A stretch of 64,000 bases of DNA from Spirometra erinaceieuropaei (GCA_902702965.1 CACRXP010000224.1:372325-436324); one strand, 5' to 3'. Positions 32,601 to 44,777 are shown, counted from the first letter of the stretch. The notes: generated by a model from the sequence alone, not told the origin. Numbers and translations: made by a program.

Positions 32601-35600
32601 TAGGTCTTTCGAACGGCGAATAGGACACGTGACCCATTGAATTGCCACCATCTCTCGTTAGCGGTTCCTTTGCGACACCTGCGAAAACCCTTTGCTTTGT
32701 GGCTTTTGTTGACCATCGAATTAGCTGCTCTCTGTATTTGACAGCCCTTTTATGGTTTAGGAAACTTTGTTGCGCAGGGGACTTCTTAAATGCGGGTTAT
32801 CAGTTAATGCTGTCTGACTGAACAAATACGACCTCCAATATGCTTCCTACTCGTACGGCGGACGACTATTTTTCCCTACTGATTTTAAATCTGACGCTAT
32901 GGGGACATTGATAATTTCTCAAAAATGCAATTCGCGCTGATTTTGCTCATCTGTTTGGATAGTGACCGCCTCCTTCCCCCGGCATTAGTGTGTAGGGTGC
33001 TACTAACTGCAAGCCTTAGAAAAGTACTTTGCTAAGACTGACTGTTTTTCAGCCACGTCGCGACATCGCCTCACGGATATGGTCGCAGAAGTAACCATGC
33101 TTCCTGATTATTTTCAGTTAGAATTATCTTCGTCGACCCCAGCACTACCTCATCAATGCTGAAGTTGAAATAAAATTGCTTGAGTTCTTGACGTGTACAT
33201 CAAGCAGTAGTGATAAGAGACGGGACTGCACATTGCAGACACCCTTAATATATTAGTTTAAGCGTGTGACGTAGAGCGCATTAAGAAAACCTAGATGTCG
33301 ACCCATGACTCAGTTTCACGGACACAGTTGTGAGGGTCTGCAAATCAAAAATGCTGAGGCAACCCCCCTACTAGTTACGTTAATAAAAAAAATACTGATT
33401 CGACATCAGCAGGCGTACTGAAGCCTAAAAATCGATATCCAAATGAACAGCGCTTGTATGCGTACAGCTAATTCCAAGATCAATGCTTTTTAGTGATCAT
33501 TATGCGGGATTTCATTTAACAGGGCACACGCAAAGAAATTCCATATAACAGAGAAAGCAGTTCATAAACAGGTTATCGAGGATATCAAAAACCACATTTC
33601 CTGACTTATTGAATCTCGCGCAAAACGGTGAATGAAACTGGTCAGCTCTTTCAACTATAGCCAAAAGCGGCTTAGTGAGGAGGCATGCATAAAGAAAACC
33701 ATTCTCTCACATTTTCATTTATAGACCTAGGACTTAACCGTTGCATTCCGAAATTTTAATTTTAGACGTCGTAGTTCTCCGATACTAAACACTTTACTGA
33801 AGTCAAACATGGGAGCTTGCCTTTGTCTCCGTCCATTTCAATCGCCTGAAGTGTGGCATTTGCGGCCACCCATACGATGGCTCTTGTATAAAACCCGCAT
33901 AATTGAGTTGTATTATTTACCGTCAGTTAGCAGTCGCTAAGGGAATGGAGGCATTCAAAAATATCCCTTGTTCTATCAGGGGATAGCACAATTTTTTAAA
34001 AGATTTGCCAGGAAAGTTGGTGTCTGACGTTTTCTCACAGGACCTTTAGAATAGTACAGAGGGGTTTATTCATGCACAAAGTTAAATTAAACAACAGCAG
34101 TGCTATAACTAAAGGAAGGCCCAGAAGTGGGCGTAATACGTTGTCTTAAAATCATTTGTGCAACTGATTTAATATCCCCTTCAGGCTGCTGGCCGGTTAA
34201 CTGACATTTATTTATGGTTGGAAGAGGGGCCGCATGAAATTCTTCTGTGCGCAGAGGTACGGCTGGCTTAGCCAAATTGCATTTACTTCGGCCGTCGTAC
34301 AGGTGACTTCTAGTACATGGTTGGTACTCCGTATAGTACCCGAAATGTTCAGCCGGCATCCACACTGCAACCAGTGTTTACTTGCCGCAAGGGGAGTCGA
34401 GAATGTTTACAGACCCTATCTCGCCTTTCCCAAGCCAAGATGAGATATGTTCCCTTGTCCTTTTGAGTAAACGGCGGCTTCTTTGACCAAAGGCAACTGT
34501 TTCGCGGGTGCACATGCATGGGCTCGGAGATATCAGCTTTCTCCTATCTCGGGTGGGTACAAGCTGGTTACTTATGATGGATGGCAGCACTTAGGAAATT
34601 GCCTGTTTAAGGCGTCCTTTGAAATATCTCTCACAGAGGTACCTCTGGGTGACTTTCCAATGCATATAGTTCTAATTCTAGCTGGTTTCAGGGCTGCCGT
34701 TTTATATTCTGGTTAACAGTTTTTTCTCTGTCGACTCTGGAAATCCCCTTTATAACCATCAGTGGTGTGCGGTAAAGATGTTTACCTATATCCGTCGGTC
34801 AACCAGCGAATCACATTGCTCTTTCGGCTCATTTGGGTTTCTGTTTTGGCTCGACTGGATTTACTTTCAGCAACCGTTTCGCGCCTTGTGTTATGCGATC
34901 GCTCACTGAAGTCGGATTTTTCGATTTTCAGTAGAAATGTTATTGGTGTGAGGACCTGATTAATGAGCTTAAATAACTGGTTCAAGCAAATTAGTTCTTC
35001 GGCTACCCTAATTATATCGTCTATGTAACGACCGCCGAATTCTGTTCATTCGATATGGTGTCTTACACCCAGATTGTCTCTGTACCCAGTAAACGCGTTA
35101 ACCAACGACATAACCGGGGGTTGGGTTCAAGACAACGCTACCTTTTCGCTTGTAACGTTGATACGCAAATGAGGACCGCGTATTAAGCATACATTACGGT
35201 TAATATATCCCGTAGGATGTCGGTGAGAACGCTGGTTTCATGTTACTACAGCAAAACATGGCTAACTGATTTGGCGACGGACGCAATGCAAGACGGAAAT
35301 ATTTCAACCGGATAAAACTACCTGTATCCTCGATATTATCTACCCAATCAACATTTTTGCAATATAAAATGAATTCTACATGTCACATGAATTTCCTCAT
35401 GCACTTTTAGGGGGGCATGCAAAATGCTGTGAAACATTGAGCGGATCATTGCAGGAATAGCTTGGGGAAATGCGATGGCCTAATTGCTGTTTTTGTTAAC
35501 TTCTCAAACTTCCGGATATATTTAATGGAACGCTACGGGAAAACAAAATCGAAATATCATAGAGTTAAGTAATTTTGGTTAAATCGGCAACTGGAACTAG

Positions 35601-35615
35601 ACTGCTAAGGACGAC
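32601..35615. other. Intronic sequence with no recognised feature (3 kb)
   Basis: Three kilobases without a repeat seen elsewhere in the window. Several 60-90 codon frames (for example 34365-34087 minus and 34483-34716 plus) lack family features and flanking splice signals. Confidence 0.4.
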
Positions 35616-35619
35616 AAAA

Positions 35620-35770
35620 TCCTATTTCGTAGCCGTACCTTTTATGGGTTAGGATTTGGGGTTTGAGGTTGGTGTTAGGGATCAAAGTTAGGGGGTAGGG
35701 GTTGGAGTTAGGAATTAGAGTCAGAGGTTAGACTGGGGATTGTCTTCTGCAGGTATGGCTACGAAATAAA
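35620..35770. repeat. TTAGGG-like block between 17-bp inverted repeats
   Basis: TATTTCGTAGCCGTACC (about 35621-35639) faces GGTATGGCTACGAAATA (about 35752-35768), 16 of 17 pairing. The interior is made of GGGTTAGG, GTGTTAGGG and GTTAGGGGG variants. The shape is that of a very small non-autonomous element whose body is a degenerate telomere-like array. Confidence 0.6.
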
Positions 35771-36029
35771 TCGTGTAATTATAGACAACATCCCTCTTAC
35801 TCTACTGATGAGCGAAATACATACATCATGAACGACGCTTCATGGGAAACTCTTAAAAGACACCAACGTAAACATGGATCTTGTAGTATGTAGATAGCCT
35901 TGGCTTGTGGGCGACAAAAGAATCCGTTTTTTGTTCAATGACAACATGTTGTCAGCGTGTTTCACAGTAACTATCCACACCAATACGGCAGTTCGACCGT
36001 CCATTCTGACGACGTCCCTGTGTGCTACA

Positions 36030-36390
36030 CAGCAAGGTGCCACAGGCTTGCACGGCATCCATCGCACTCTCTCCTCCCCCACCTGGACCCGATGTCAAGA
36101 CAGTCAAAAAGACCGCAGGCGTAGGAGGGTACAGGTGGCTGGCACGGCCGGACCCTCACCTAGGCGCGCCACTACACCCCTCTGGAGCGGGATTTTTCAC
36201 CAACAAGAACAACAACATAACAGCAAGGGTCAGAAGAACGGGGATGATGACTGGTCAGCCATGCCCACCACCTGTATACCCAGCGGGAGCTCAAGCGCAT
36301 CTACCGGCAGAAACCAGGTGTCAGGGACCTGCCAGCCCATACCAGGCTGCGAGAGCCATGGTTTGCTGATAATGGCATAGCACAAACTTT
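36030..36390 (+). mobile_element. LINE 5'-region fragment
   Basis: The frame 35907-36380 includes RCQDSQKDRRRRRVQVAG, then PSPRRATTPLWSG and a Gln/Asn-rich run, matching the 23.1 kb fragment. An overlapping +1 frame is also open, as in that copy. Non-LTR elements are usually left as 3' fragments, so three separate 5' pieces in one intron are unusual. Confidence 0.62.
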
Positions 36391-36649
36391 CGGACCTTTT
36401 GACATAGAAGGGGGAGACGTTGCCCTGCATTTAGCCCGGGTCGTCACCATTCAAGATTAGGTAAACGGACATTCGTCGACTGGGAGGCACTACCAATAAA
36501 ACACACACAAACACAAACCCTCTTCTCAAATGCATGACTGTGTCACAGATCACTTGAGAAACGGCTGTGACAGCCCATCTGTCCGCCACTACACACAACA
36601 CACAAGACAACTGGGCGGACTGCGTGGACTGAGTTGGTATCTCAGTGGG

Positions 36650-37119
36650 CTGCCCTTCGAGTCAGGGCGCTCGACGCACCGTCTTCATCTCAGACTCATG
36701 CAACAGGGGAGCCGCATGAAGACGGAACCGAGACGCGCACTCCCCACTTGCGTTGACGGTTGCAGTTGGGTGATTGCTGTGGGTGATATTTATGTGCGGT
36801 GAGACGCTAGTAATGGAAGATATGATGATGTGGAGCAGCCGGCGGCTGTCTACCGCAGGTTTTCTTGGACGCACATGTGGTCTGATAGACCCATGCGGTG
36901 AACAAATGTGCGAACGCATTGTGGACGGTAAAATCGGATGCGGCGAGTGTAAGTTAGTGCCCCAGACAGTGGTTCGCCGGTCTCTGTGCGATGGATTTGC
37001 AATTGGCGGACCAGACTGATGCGTGAGGTGAATGTACGGGGACAGTGTGGACATGAGAAGTCGGCAGTATCTCCACCGCCACCATAAACATCGCCACCGC
37101 CACACCGTACCATCCGCAA
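36650..37119 (-). pseudogene. LINE 3' end with two degenerate C2H2 zinc fingers
   Basis: The minus frame 37119-36850 (89 codons) ends at a stop after HMCVQENLR. Finger 1 reads CPHCPRTFTSRISLVRQLQIH: both Cys and the last His are present but the first His is Gln. Finger 2 has Arg at the first Cys position and Gln at the last His position. The linker HRTETGEP is a normal zinc-finger linker. I recall a near-identical double finger at the C-terminus of an abundant tapeworm non-LTR retrotransposon ORF; this is the main clue to the host group. The overlapping frames 37105-36662 and 36774-37019 are shadows. Confidence 0.68.
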
Positions 37120-40100
37120 AAACGGGCTATTGTTATGTCGGCTTTGTCTGAAACGGCGTAGTCAATTCTCCCCATGTTGAGGAAGTGGCCCTTGAAAAGC
37201 TGAATTAGAAAAATCCTGCGTGAAAAACGTTTCCTTTTAGTGTAATTCTAATGATTTCCGTCATATAAGCGATTCTATCTACCTCTCTAAGAACCCGAAA
37301 TCAAAGATTCCTCTTCCAGGATGTGTTTGCGGAAGAAAACGAATCGAAACATACTCGCCAGTAATTTGAAAGCTCAGCAAGGCACTTTCTCCTAAGGACG
37401 AAACATTGAGGTCGGCAAAATTGGATACTGGCAACTTGAGGTGTTAAAAATATATCGGCTCCTCGACCCGAATATGGATCCTCCACTTTTCCAAGTCTTG
37501 GTGATCAAAAATTGCAAATACTGTTGATTATAAAAACACCAAATGGCAGCTTTACCTTCCAAGTAAAATGAAACGACTGGGTGGCAAATGTTGAGAAGAC
37601 TAGTGCGAAGGCACACTTTTTTATTTATCGGGCTTCGCGTAATAGGTACGCCACCAGAGAAACTTTATAAAAAATATTTCCTGATGTTTTTTAATGAGTC
37701 ATTAATTTGAACGCATCACTTTTCATGGCCGAGAGCAACCAAACTTCCCACTCGCATGTTATCACCTGTCCCTTACCTACCTATCCTCTTGGAGATCAAT
37801 GGAATTTCAGTGTTTCACTCTCACCCTCGAACCCGAGCTATAGCACAATTTTCACTTTGCCCTCATGTTTTCATTCGTCATTTCAGCAGTCATATAACTG
37901 TATAGGCCTGAAGAGCGTTTGTTCAAAGTAGACGTTTGCTCGACAAATTGTCTTTTGATTATTTTAATAGGAATTCTCACAACTGCTTGTCCAGATGTGT
38001 TAAAACTCGAAGCAGTAACCCCGCTTACTTTGTGACCTCCCAAATACAACCCGTTAATACCTCTTGTACAAAAGGTACTTTCACCTAATATTGAGAAGAA
38101 GGTGACCATTACCCATTTGAATATAGTGCCAGTTGCTTGTAAGGGCCGTACACGGGACTTAAACCGCACGCACTACAGGCAAGTCCTTACTGTAAGACTG
38201 TCTGTCAGAAGGCATTCTTACCTCTGAGATGCAACGGATCCATATCCTCGTGTCCGGCCCTTGTAGAGTATAGGATATCGGTGGTTTCGCTGATATAAAA
38301 ACACTTCTTACTAGCGCTTCAAGTAGATGAAATTGTATCATTGGTCTACGTCATCCGGCGTTCAGGTTGTTGGGCCGCCTAGCTAGTCGACGCCGTCTGC
38401 GTGAACCGAGTGGGTTTCCCATTTTCTCTAACGGACACAATGCAAATCCATTAAGAGCTGTGGGTGATTGAGTGTAAGCTGGAGCACGCAACCGCTGCGT
38501 GTTGCTACTTTTTTAAAGACCATCACACTCCCATGCTACTGGGTTACTTATGTGGGCAAGACCTGTCTTCAGTTTCATTCACAGTCAGGTAAGCGAGACC
38601 TCGCTCTCACCCCCTCCCCCACCGTTCCCATGCCAATCCTCGTCACTGTCTAGATGGTTGGCATACCACCCGTCCAATCGAAAGCCCCTCTTCACCTCCG
38701 TTTTTGTAGCCTAACTTCTATTTCGAATAAATTTACCTGAAACCCAACAGACCACAAAGTCTGACAAGGTAGAGAAGAGTCAACTGCTTCCAAATATTGT
38801 TCAATGCATTACTTCATCTCTAAATCTCAGTTTTTCCAGTGGACACACAAAATTGGCACTTTTAGTGCAAGTTGGACTGCTCTTCTGTCGTGTGATAGAC
38901 AAAAATAAGCTACTTTCATCACACCACTGTTTCGAAGGTGCTACACATTGATTTTCGTCGACAATTTTATGCTCCGCAATTAAACCTGCCGACTGATTAT
39001 TCAGGGATTTTAGTAGCTCACTCTACGAAAATGCGAACATGTTTCAATCTTGCACATGACTTATTTGTTTAAAGGGAAATTGTTAATGCGGCGACGATGA
39101 AAAACGATTTAGATAAATTGGTAGTAAAACACGGGGAAGAATAACGTGGTCATCTTCTGTTTTTGAAAGGTTCAGTCGGACGAAAATAGGCTTCCGTTAT
39201 ATATGCATCGAAGTGGCAAGAAAAATGAATAATATGAATGGGACAAGTCAAGTTAGTAATACTGCTTCAGTCGTTTATATCGAACTCATGAAGAATCACA
39301 AATCGAAATAACTGCTCCCACAATAACAAAGCCGATAAAATACTTGGCTAAATACAAATAGCATAACGGTTTCTTTTCCTGTAAAGCGCCAAAATCTACC
39401 ATTTGCTTTTTTTCTGCAAGTTAAGGTGATCTTTTGCTAATATGGAACCACTGTGGCGCGCCTGAAATCAAAGATATCCGAACGTACCGTCTTCTTTATG
39501 CAGAGAGCGTGACTCGAAGTAATAATTCAGCTTGATCCATACATATAATAAATTCCTATACAGACTAATTCACCAGATTAGTTCTTTTTGATTCGGTAAA
39601 AATTGAGGCATTCGTAAAAAAAGGGTGAGATCGTTTATCTTGTTCGACGTCGTTCGCATCTGAATGCGCATATTTTGCTTAAGTCGATAATTGCACCTAG
39701 GTACTAAATTTAAACAGTGGCCAGAAATTAGCTCGTGATGCACGGACTATTTTCACGCCGTCAAAATCCTGCTTTTCTACCTCCCTTTAGTCGACTCAAT
39801 AATCAACGCTTTGAAGTCGACTATGATTTCGAGTGTGGTCTTTATTTTTAATTAACATGGCTTGTTTTTCCCAAGTACAAGCATAGTTATTTTCAGTGTA
39901 AAGAAGTAAAAAGCTCTTGGAATGGGTGCGGTCTTGCTCGCCTTGCCTCTTATACAAGTCCTGTGCCTACTGGACGTATTTTGATGCACTAACACACGGC
40001 GTTTTTGGCTTTTGGCCGCATAGGCACAGTGCACTGTTGCCCTACATGCTTTCTCATGAAGTGACATTCAAACATGACATTAATAAATGCAGGGCATGGG

Positions 40101-41214
40101 CGTTGGAAAAGTCGAAGATTAATGTGCCAAGAAGGGTCATTAGTACCTGACTGCAGACACAAGAGCCGTTTCCGGAGTATACGTCTGACTGTTTGACATC
40201 AGCCCGGAAATGCGTTATGCCTGCCTAGGCTGTCATAAGGGGCCTACTAATGTCTCGTTATGGAGGAATAATAAAGGAAATCCCACATATTTATGCAGGT
40301 AAAAGTTGGTTTGGAGGTCGGGCTTTCGTTCCTCCTCGGCAATGTACCTCCACGGTGGAAAACGGTGGGACACTTTCGCAGAAGCTGGTCGCAAATATGA
40401 TTACAATGTAAACTTCCAAGTTCCCCAGCGTCTTCTACAATGTGCAGAAAATAGGGAAGCAACACTCTTTCTGGGGCATGTTTCGTTTTCCAACCCGATT
40501 TCGTGGGTTCATTGTTAGGTCAGACCGGTTGGAGAGGGGACTAAGGTACCCCAAACTACAGGTGGCAGTGTGCCAAATTTCAGGGAGTACTTATTTCCGC
40601 AGACAAACTTAAAGCCCTAACACTCGTAGTTCCAAACCGCATCCCCCTGAAATCAAGCTCAGTACAGCCTGTAATACAGAGGTCACTACTTACGTCAGTC
40701 AGTCACGCTTATGCAATCAGTTGACACACAGGGTGTGCTGACTTGTCTCTGGTGTTGATCCGGTGACTGCCTTAAAACAACCTGTTCGAAATAATGAACT
40801 GTATTACACCGTCTTTTGGTAAGCCCCGAATCTCTGACTCCTGCGAGGGATTTGGAAACCAAGGGCATGCAGACTGCACATTGTCGATAAAACAAGCTTT
40901 TGTCACAAACTTGACTTTGTAGAGAATGGCTTAAAATCTTAGCGACCACGAGAGCACACCTGAAAGCAGCAAACGACACCAATTCGAAGATCGCTTCTGC
41001 GCGTGCGCCGTGAGTCAAGTGGAAAACTTGATATCATTGGGGTCAGAAATCTGATAACAGTATTCGTTATTTAGCAAGCGACGCCTGTGCGAAATTTCGA
41101 AAGTGATATTTTCAGACCGTTTAGTAACCAAGTTGGAAGGGGAGTCAGGACCTTTTTCCTGTTGCAGGTAGCCTTGCCGAAAAACCGGGTTGTTCCTACC
41201 TTCCAAGTGCCAAA
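37120..41214. other. Intronic sequence with no recognised feature (4.1 kb)
   Basis: The longest stretch without a recognised element. AT-rich in 38.9-39.8 kb. Frames of 60-107 codons (37852-38169 and 40695-41018, both minus) are unsupported. No clean repeat shared with the rest of the window was seen by eye. Confidence 0.4.
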
Positions 41215-41360
41215 TTAAACCCCTGCCCTTTCCCCAACACTAAGCACTGAAACTCAAAACTAAACACTGACCATTAGCTAATTATATACCTAATTCTAAT
41301 CCCACTAACCCCAGCCAAAACACTAGCCTTAACCCCAAATTTAATTCCCCCCTCCCTTTA
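41215..41360 (-). repeat. Degenerate CCCTAA-like block
   Basis: ACTAAGCACTGAAACTC, CTAATCCCACTAACCCCAGCC and AGCCTTAACCCC repeats, the reverse-strand form of the TTAGGG-like blocks. It lies about 120 bp before repeat R1 at 41479. Confidence 0.6.
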
Positions 41361-41478
41361 TTCTCAGCGGAAGACCCACCCCGCTACGACCAAAGAGAGT
41401 TACCAAGACAATCTCGGTTCCTTTGCTTGAGTAGAAGTCTAACTCATGCTAGTATGGAATCACCTTACTCTAAAGTAT

Positions 41479-41652
41479 ACTACTAGCGGCCGGTCGACAG
41501 TTAATAAATATTACGCGGTACCCGCTGTGGCTGATAGACTGTGACCCAAATATTCACACATAAAATTCTCGGTCTGGGCCTATAGACCTTGAATAAACTG
41601 ATGTTCTACAACTTCGTAGACAATTTCTGGGAAAATTAAAAAGGGACAGTTT
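41479..41652 (+). repeat. Dispersed repeat R1, copy 1
   Basis: Collinear with 60762-60935: TACTAGCGGCCGGTCGACAG / TACTAGCTGCCTGTCGGCAG, AATATTACGCGGT / AACATTACGCGGT, CGCTGTGGCTGAT in both, TATTCACACATAAAATTCT / TATTCACGCACAAAATCTT, CATAGACC-type sequence, and a final GAAAATTAAAAAG / GAAATTAAAAAG. Both copies lie beside TTAGGG-like sequence. Confidence 0.75.
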
Positions 41653-42329
41653 TATGACTTTCTGCACGCCTTGCTGCGCTCTATTGGTTCTACAGAAACT
41701 GAGGTTGGAGCTGGGTTCGGATAACAGCTTTCATGTGGCACAATGCCTGCGGGAATTGACTTTAGTCTAATTTAGATAATTTTTATATTTTCCAAAATGG
41801 ACAATCGGCGAGAATTCCTATAACTCCAGATAGAACATAAGGTAACGGTAGGGCGTAGAACCTCCAGTACGTTAAAATTCACTGTGACTGTAAACATAAT
41901 TTATTATTCACCGTTCCTATTGGTTGGCATTTCTTTGCCTTTGTGACTAAATATAAACTTACAGTAGATGTGGTTATTTATGAAATGTTGAACGAAACTC
42001 TTAAATGCGTTTTCGACTCGAAAAGATTTTATACGTTTTGCTGTGTAGTTAACGGACGGTACAGCCAGTCGAACGGTAAGTTGACCGAATGCATGAAGAC
42101 ACAGAAGACGCTCGACGACAAAAACGGTACTTTCGAGTAAAACAATGATTGTATGCCTATACGGTATCCAGCTGGATATTCCATGACGGTCGACCTTGAA
42201 AGAATACCTGGCCATCGAACAACTGAGCCGACCCCATGGGAGACATTTCTGCCATCCCTCAATTCGTGCTAAGTTGATCTTCGTTTTCGTTTTTCCGCTA
42301 CTGGGTGTAGCTGACAGTCATTAGTACCT

Positions 42330-42540
42330 ATGTCAACATATGTCAGCTTAGTAACTACATCCTATAAATACTGCAGCACCTGGGCAATTAACCACCGTTA
42401 TCTGACTCTACCTCTGATGATGGATTCGAGTGAGAATCCGAAACGTCGGGTTAGTAAAGCTCTTGTTCCGGCGATCCTGTCTCTTTCTTCGCGACTGCTT
42501 CCTGGAACTCGCCTCTCCGCTTCTATTAACATGACCCACA
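42330..42540 (+). repeat. PLE pseudo-LTR with best hammerhead-like motif
   Basis: Plus-orientation pseudo-LTR: ACTGCAGCACCTGGGCAATT, then the motif at 42410-42451, then GTAAAGCTCTTGTTCCGGCG and TTCGCGACTGCTTCCTGG. It corresponds to the 3' flanks of the minus-strand PLEs at 23.4 and 47.1 kb read backwards. No adjacent RT or endonuclease. Confidence 0.7.
42410..42451 (+). ncRNA. Candidate hammerhead ribozyme, PLE type
   Basis: ACCT (42410-42413) pairs with GGGT (42448-42451) as stem I. CTGATGA is at 42414-42420, stem II is GGATTC (42422-42427) with GAATCC (42434-42439) around loop GAGTGA, GAA is at 42440-42442, then ACGT and C42447 as the base before the cut. ACGT is self-complementary, so stem III would form best between two copies. 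T42421 has no partner. PLEs are known to carry hammerhead motifs in their pseudo-LTRs, so this is expected biology for the family; activity here is untested. Confidence 0.72.
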
Positions 42541-43235
42541 GTCTACCGACAGCGAGTTAAGGTCCTTCAGCCTACCGCTGTCAGCGTAGATACTGGGGAT
42601 GCTGGCATCCCGTAGTAACCGGACTACTATACAGCATGGTGGTTAATATTACAACTAAACTCAGGTAATCGTTTTGAGTCGAAAACGCATTTTAGGATTT
42701 TGGTTAATATTTCGTTAGTTAGCACGTCTACTGTACCAGCAGTGGTTTACTCAAAGTTCGTTATTTTGTGAAAATTGCCCTTTGCTTGTTTATTGATTAT
42801 CTCAATTATTTGCCAATAAGCAGTGTACGGTAAGGCTTTCGGGAGAAATTTTTTTCCGTATCTTATTGTATTCCGCCTGGTCTCTGCCCTGCGTTTTGCC
42901 GCACCCGAAAAACCTCCTCCACCACCATTTAACGTATGGCCCGGTCCACAGGCTAACTCTAGTTAGTCAGAGTCCTAAACCCAACCGTTGCCAAAAATAA
43001 ATATGTTTCGATTAAATTTTCTGGCTGTCAAAAAATATATTTTTAAATATTACGTACCTACGAGACATGTTTGATAAGACTCTTTATGTGACGAACTTTT
43101 TCGAGGGAATCAAAAAGTTAGTCCTGCTTTAGCACTGAAATTGCCGGATCACCGGCGACTTAACACAATTCTTTTTACTGCTCTAGTTTAATATCTGAAC
43201 ATAGTTTCAGTTGCTGCACTTTCTTCTGTCTCCAG

Positions 43236-43849
43236 CATCAAGTGAACGCTCCTCCTCTGCCCCCGTTTCTCCCGTTCATCCGGCACTCGGAAAAGACAGT
43301 GACAGTGTCAACTTCATGAAACGACCCTGTCCCCCTCTGCCCAATCATCCCCCGCCTGTGCAGATAGCCCGCTCAACACGCATCTACCGTCGATACCGAA
43401 AACACGGCCTCCGGATCGGTTGCCCGGCCTTTAACTCACCCTACCAATCCGACGTCAGCCAGTCGGCCCCCAGTAGTCCCAGCACCAGCTGTTACGACCG
43501 TCTCCCTCTGGTGAAGCATGCTGCCGCGCTCGGCGAGACGGAGGACGAATATGAGAAGGTCATTTCCTCGGCGGAGTACTTTCACGCTGATAGCCTGCGA
43601 AATGATTGGGCGAGCAATTTTGCCAACGTCGATAGCAGGCCGATGTTTGGCTTTGGCGGTGCGGCTGTGCAACCACCCCACACGGACAGTTTTCCGCGGC
43701 CCATGCGACGGGATCACTTCTCGCAACAAATGCGGGCCTCCCAACCGACAATGATGTACGAGGGGAATCTCGCGTCGGGTCAGCTGCTGTCCTACCGGGC
43801 GGCCGGGGACACTGAACTCCTGCTTCTATTGCGGCGTTTAGGCCTTGAG
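43236..43849 (+). CDS. BICC1-like: Bicaudal-C-like protein, exon with start of SAM domain
   Basis: The acceptor is TGTCTCCAG (43227-43235) after a strong pyrimidine tract; the exon starts in phase 1 and ends at GAG before donor GTATGT (43850) in phase 0. It encodes 204 residues plus the split Thr. The sequence is Ser/Pro-rich at first, then DEYEKVISSAEYF, then NDWASNF, then SQPTMMYEGN, and finally DTELLLLLRRLGLE, which is helix 1 of a SAM domain. From memory, vertebrate Bicaudal-C proteins have a YEKK segment, a TWSG-type segment and a KPTM..TYEGS segment in this order just before their SAM domain, so the collinearity is convincing. Bicaudal-C is an RNA-binding post-transcriptional regulator whose SAM domain polymerises in cytoplasmic granules. 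The frame stays open past the donor to 44020, but composition changes to intron-like there. Confidence 0.82.
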
Positions 43850-44777
43850 GTATGTGTGACACTGACGTCTTCCGATTGCATATCGACTACTTTCCAGAGC
43901 GGCCACGGCGTATTGCCGAATACCACATGGTACATTGACCGAGGAATAGACTGGGGCATTAGTTCTGGTGTATTTACAATTTTAAACGGAACTTTTTCCC
44001 TGAAATTTGTGGTACAATAGACCTGCAGGACTAAGTCTGCCACGAACAAGCAGCCTTCAGACCCAACAGCCATTATCGATCTTCGTAGGAGATAGTTCGC
44101 GTTGAGAAAACTACCGTTTTTTTCTGGAGGGTATCATTAAGATGAAAAAAGCCGAAACTTCCCAAAAGATTTAACTTTATGAAGTCCTTATCAAAAAGGT
44201 AATTTTGAGAATATGCGAGTAGATTTTATCAGTGGAATGGTAGCACATCCTCTAGTGACTATGCACAGCGTCGGACCAAACACAGCCATAGGACTTAGAT
44301 ACGAACAGGAGTCCCCGCGAATCTCCGCTCGATTGTCTTGTCTCATGATCAACCACTGATCGGTGATCATAAAACGAATTTCGTTATCGCTTTGACATGG
44401 GAGATTCGCCTTGTATTTACCGCCGGCGTGTGCAAGAGGGAAGCATTCGCCATGACTAATTGTTATTCTCAAACATCTCGTTGGAAAGTTCCTGTCCGAC
44501 TACTGCTCGGTTTCCAAAGTTTCGTTTTTTGGGTCTAGCAGAAGATGCAACAAAAATCGTCGATGACGTCATTAAAGGTTTTCCATTTACTTTAAGCTCA
44601 AAGACTGCCAAAATCGATTTTTCCTCTAGCACTATTGATTGCTTTGAATAAGTTTAGTTTATTTCTTGTGCCTTATAAGTAATGATATGCGTTCAAAAAT
44701 CGGCTGCACTGTTCCGTTGAACAAAACTGGTCCTACACTTGCGTGCGGTAGACGGTAGACAGGGGCTTTGTCACATA
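43850..44777. other. Intronic sequence with no recognised feature
   Basis: No repeat was recognised. Frames of 60-93 codons at 44191-44651 are unsupported. Confidence 0.4.

Larger units (their letters stand above)
41962..42733. mobile_element. TA-flanked TIR element with PLE pseudo-LTR inside (subfamily C)
   Basis: Left TIR CAGTAGATGTGGTTATTTAT after TA (41960-41961); right TIR ends GCACGTCTACTG before TA (42734-42735). Both TIRs carry a TTTTCGACTC block where subfamily A has TTTCGTTTCG, so the two ends belong together. The TIRs are only about 75-95 bp and the 570-bp interior is not MITE sequence: it holds a tRNA-like stretch (about 42150-42250, minus, GGCTCAGTTG) and a plus-oriented PLE pseudo-LTR (42330-42540). 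No transposase frame. Confidence 0.65.
12150..43235 (+). other. Probable intron 1 of the Bicaudal-C-like gene (about 31.1 kb)
   Basis: The interval begins GTAAGT and ends in a strong pyrimidine tract, TTTCTTCTGTCTCCAG. The phases on both sides match. It is filled with MITEs, PLE remnants, tRNA-headed elements and LINE fragments listed separately. I see no further exon-like stretch with conserved protein content, but a small exon could be missed. Confidence 0.55.

Noticed and set aside
43850..44020. Extension of the second Bicaudal-C-like exon to the stop at 44020
   Set aside because: A consensus donor at 43850 restores the SAM domain with the 53104 exon in phase, and codon character drops after it.
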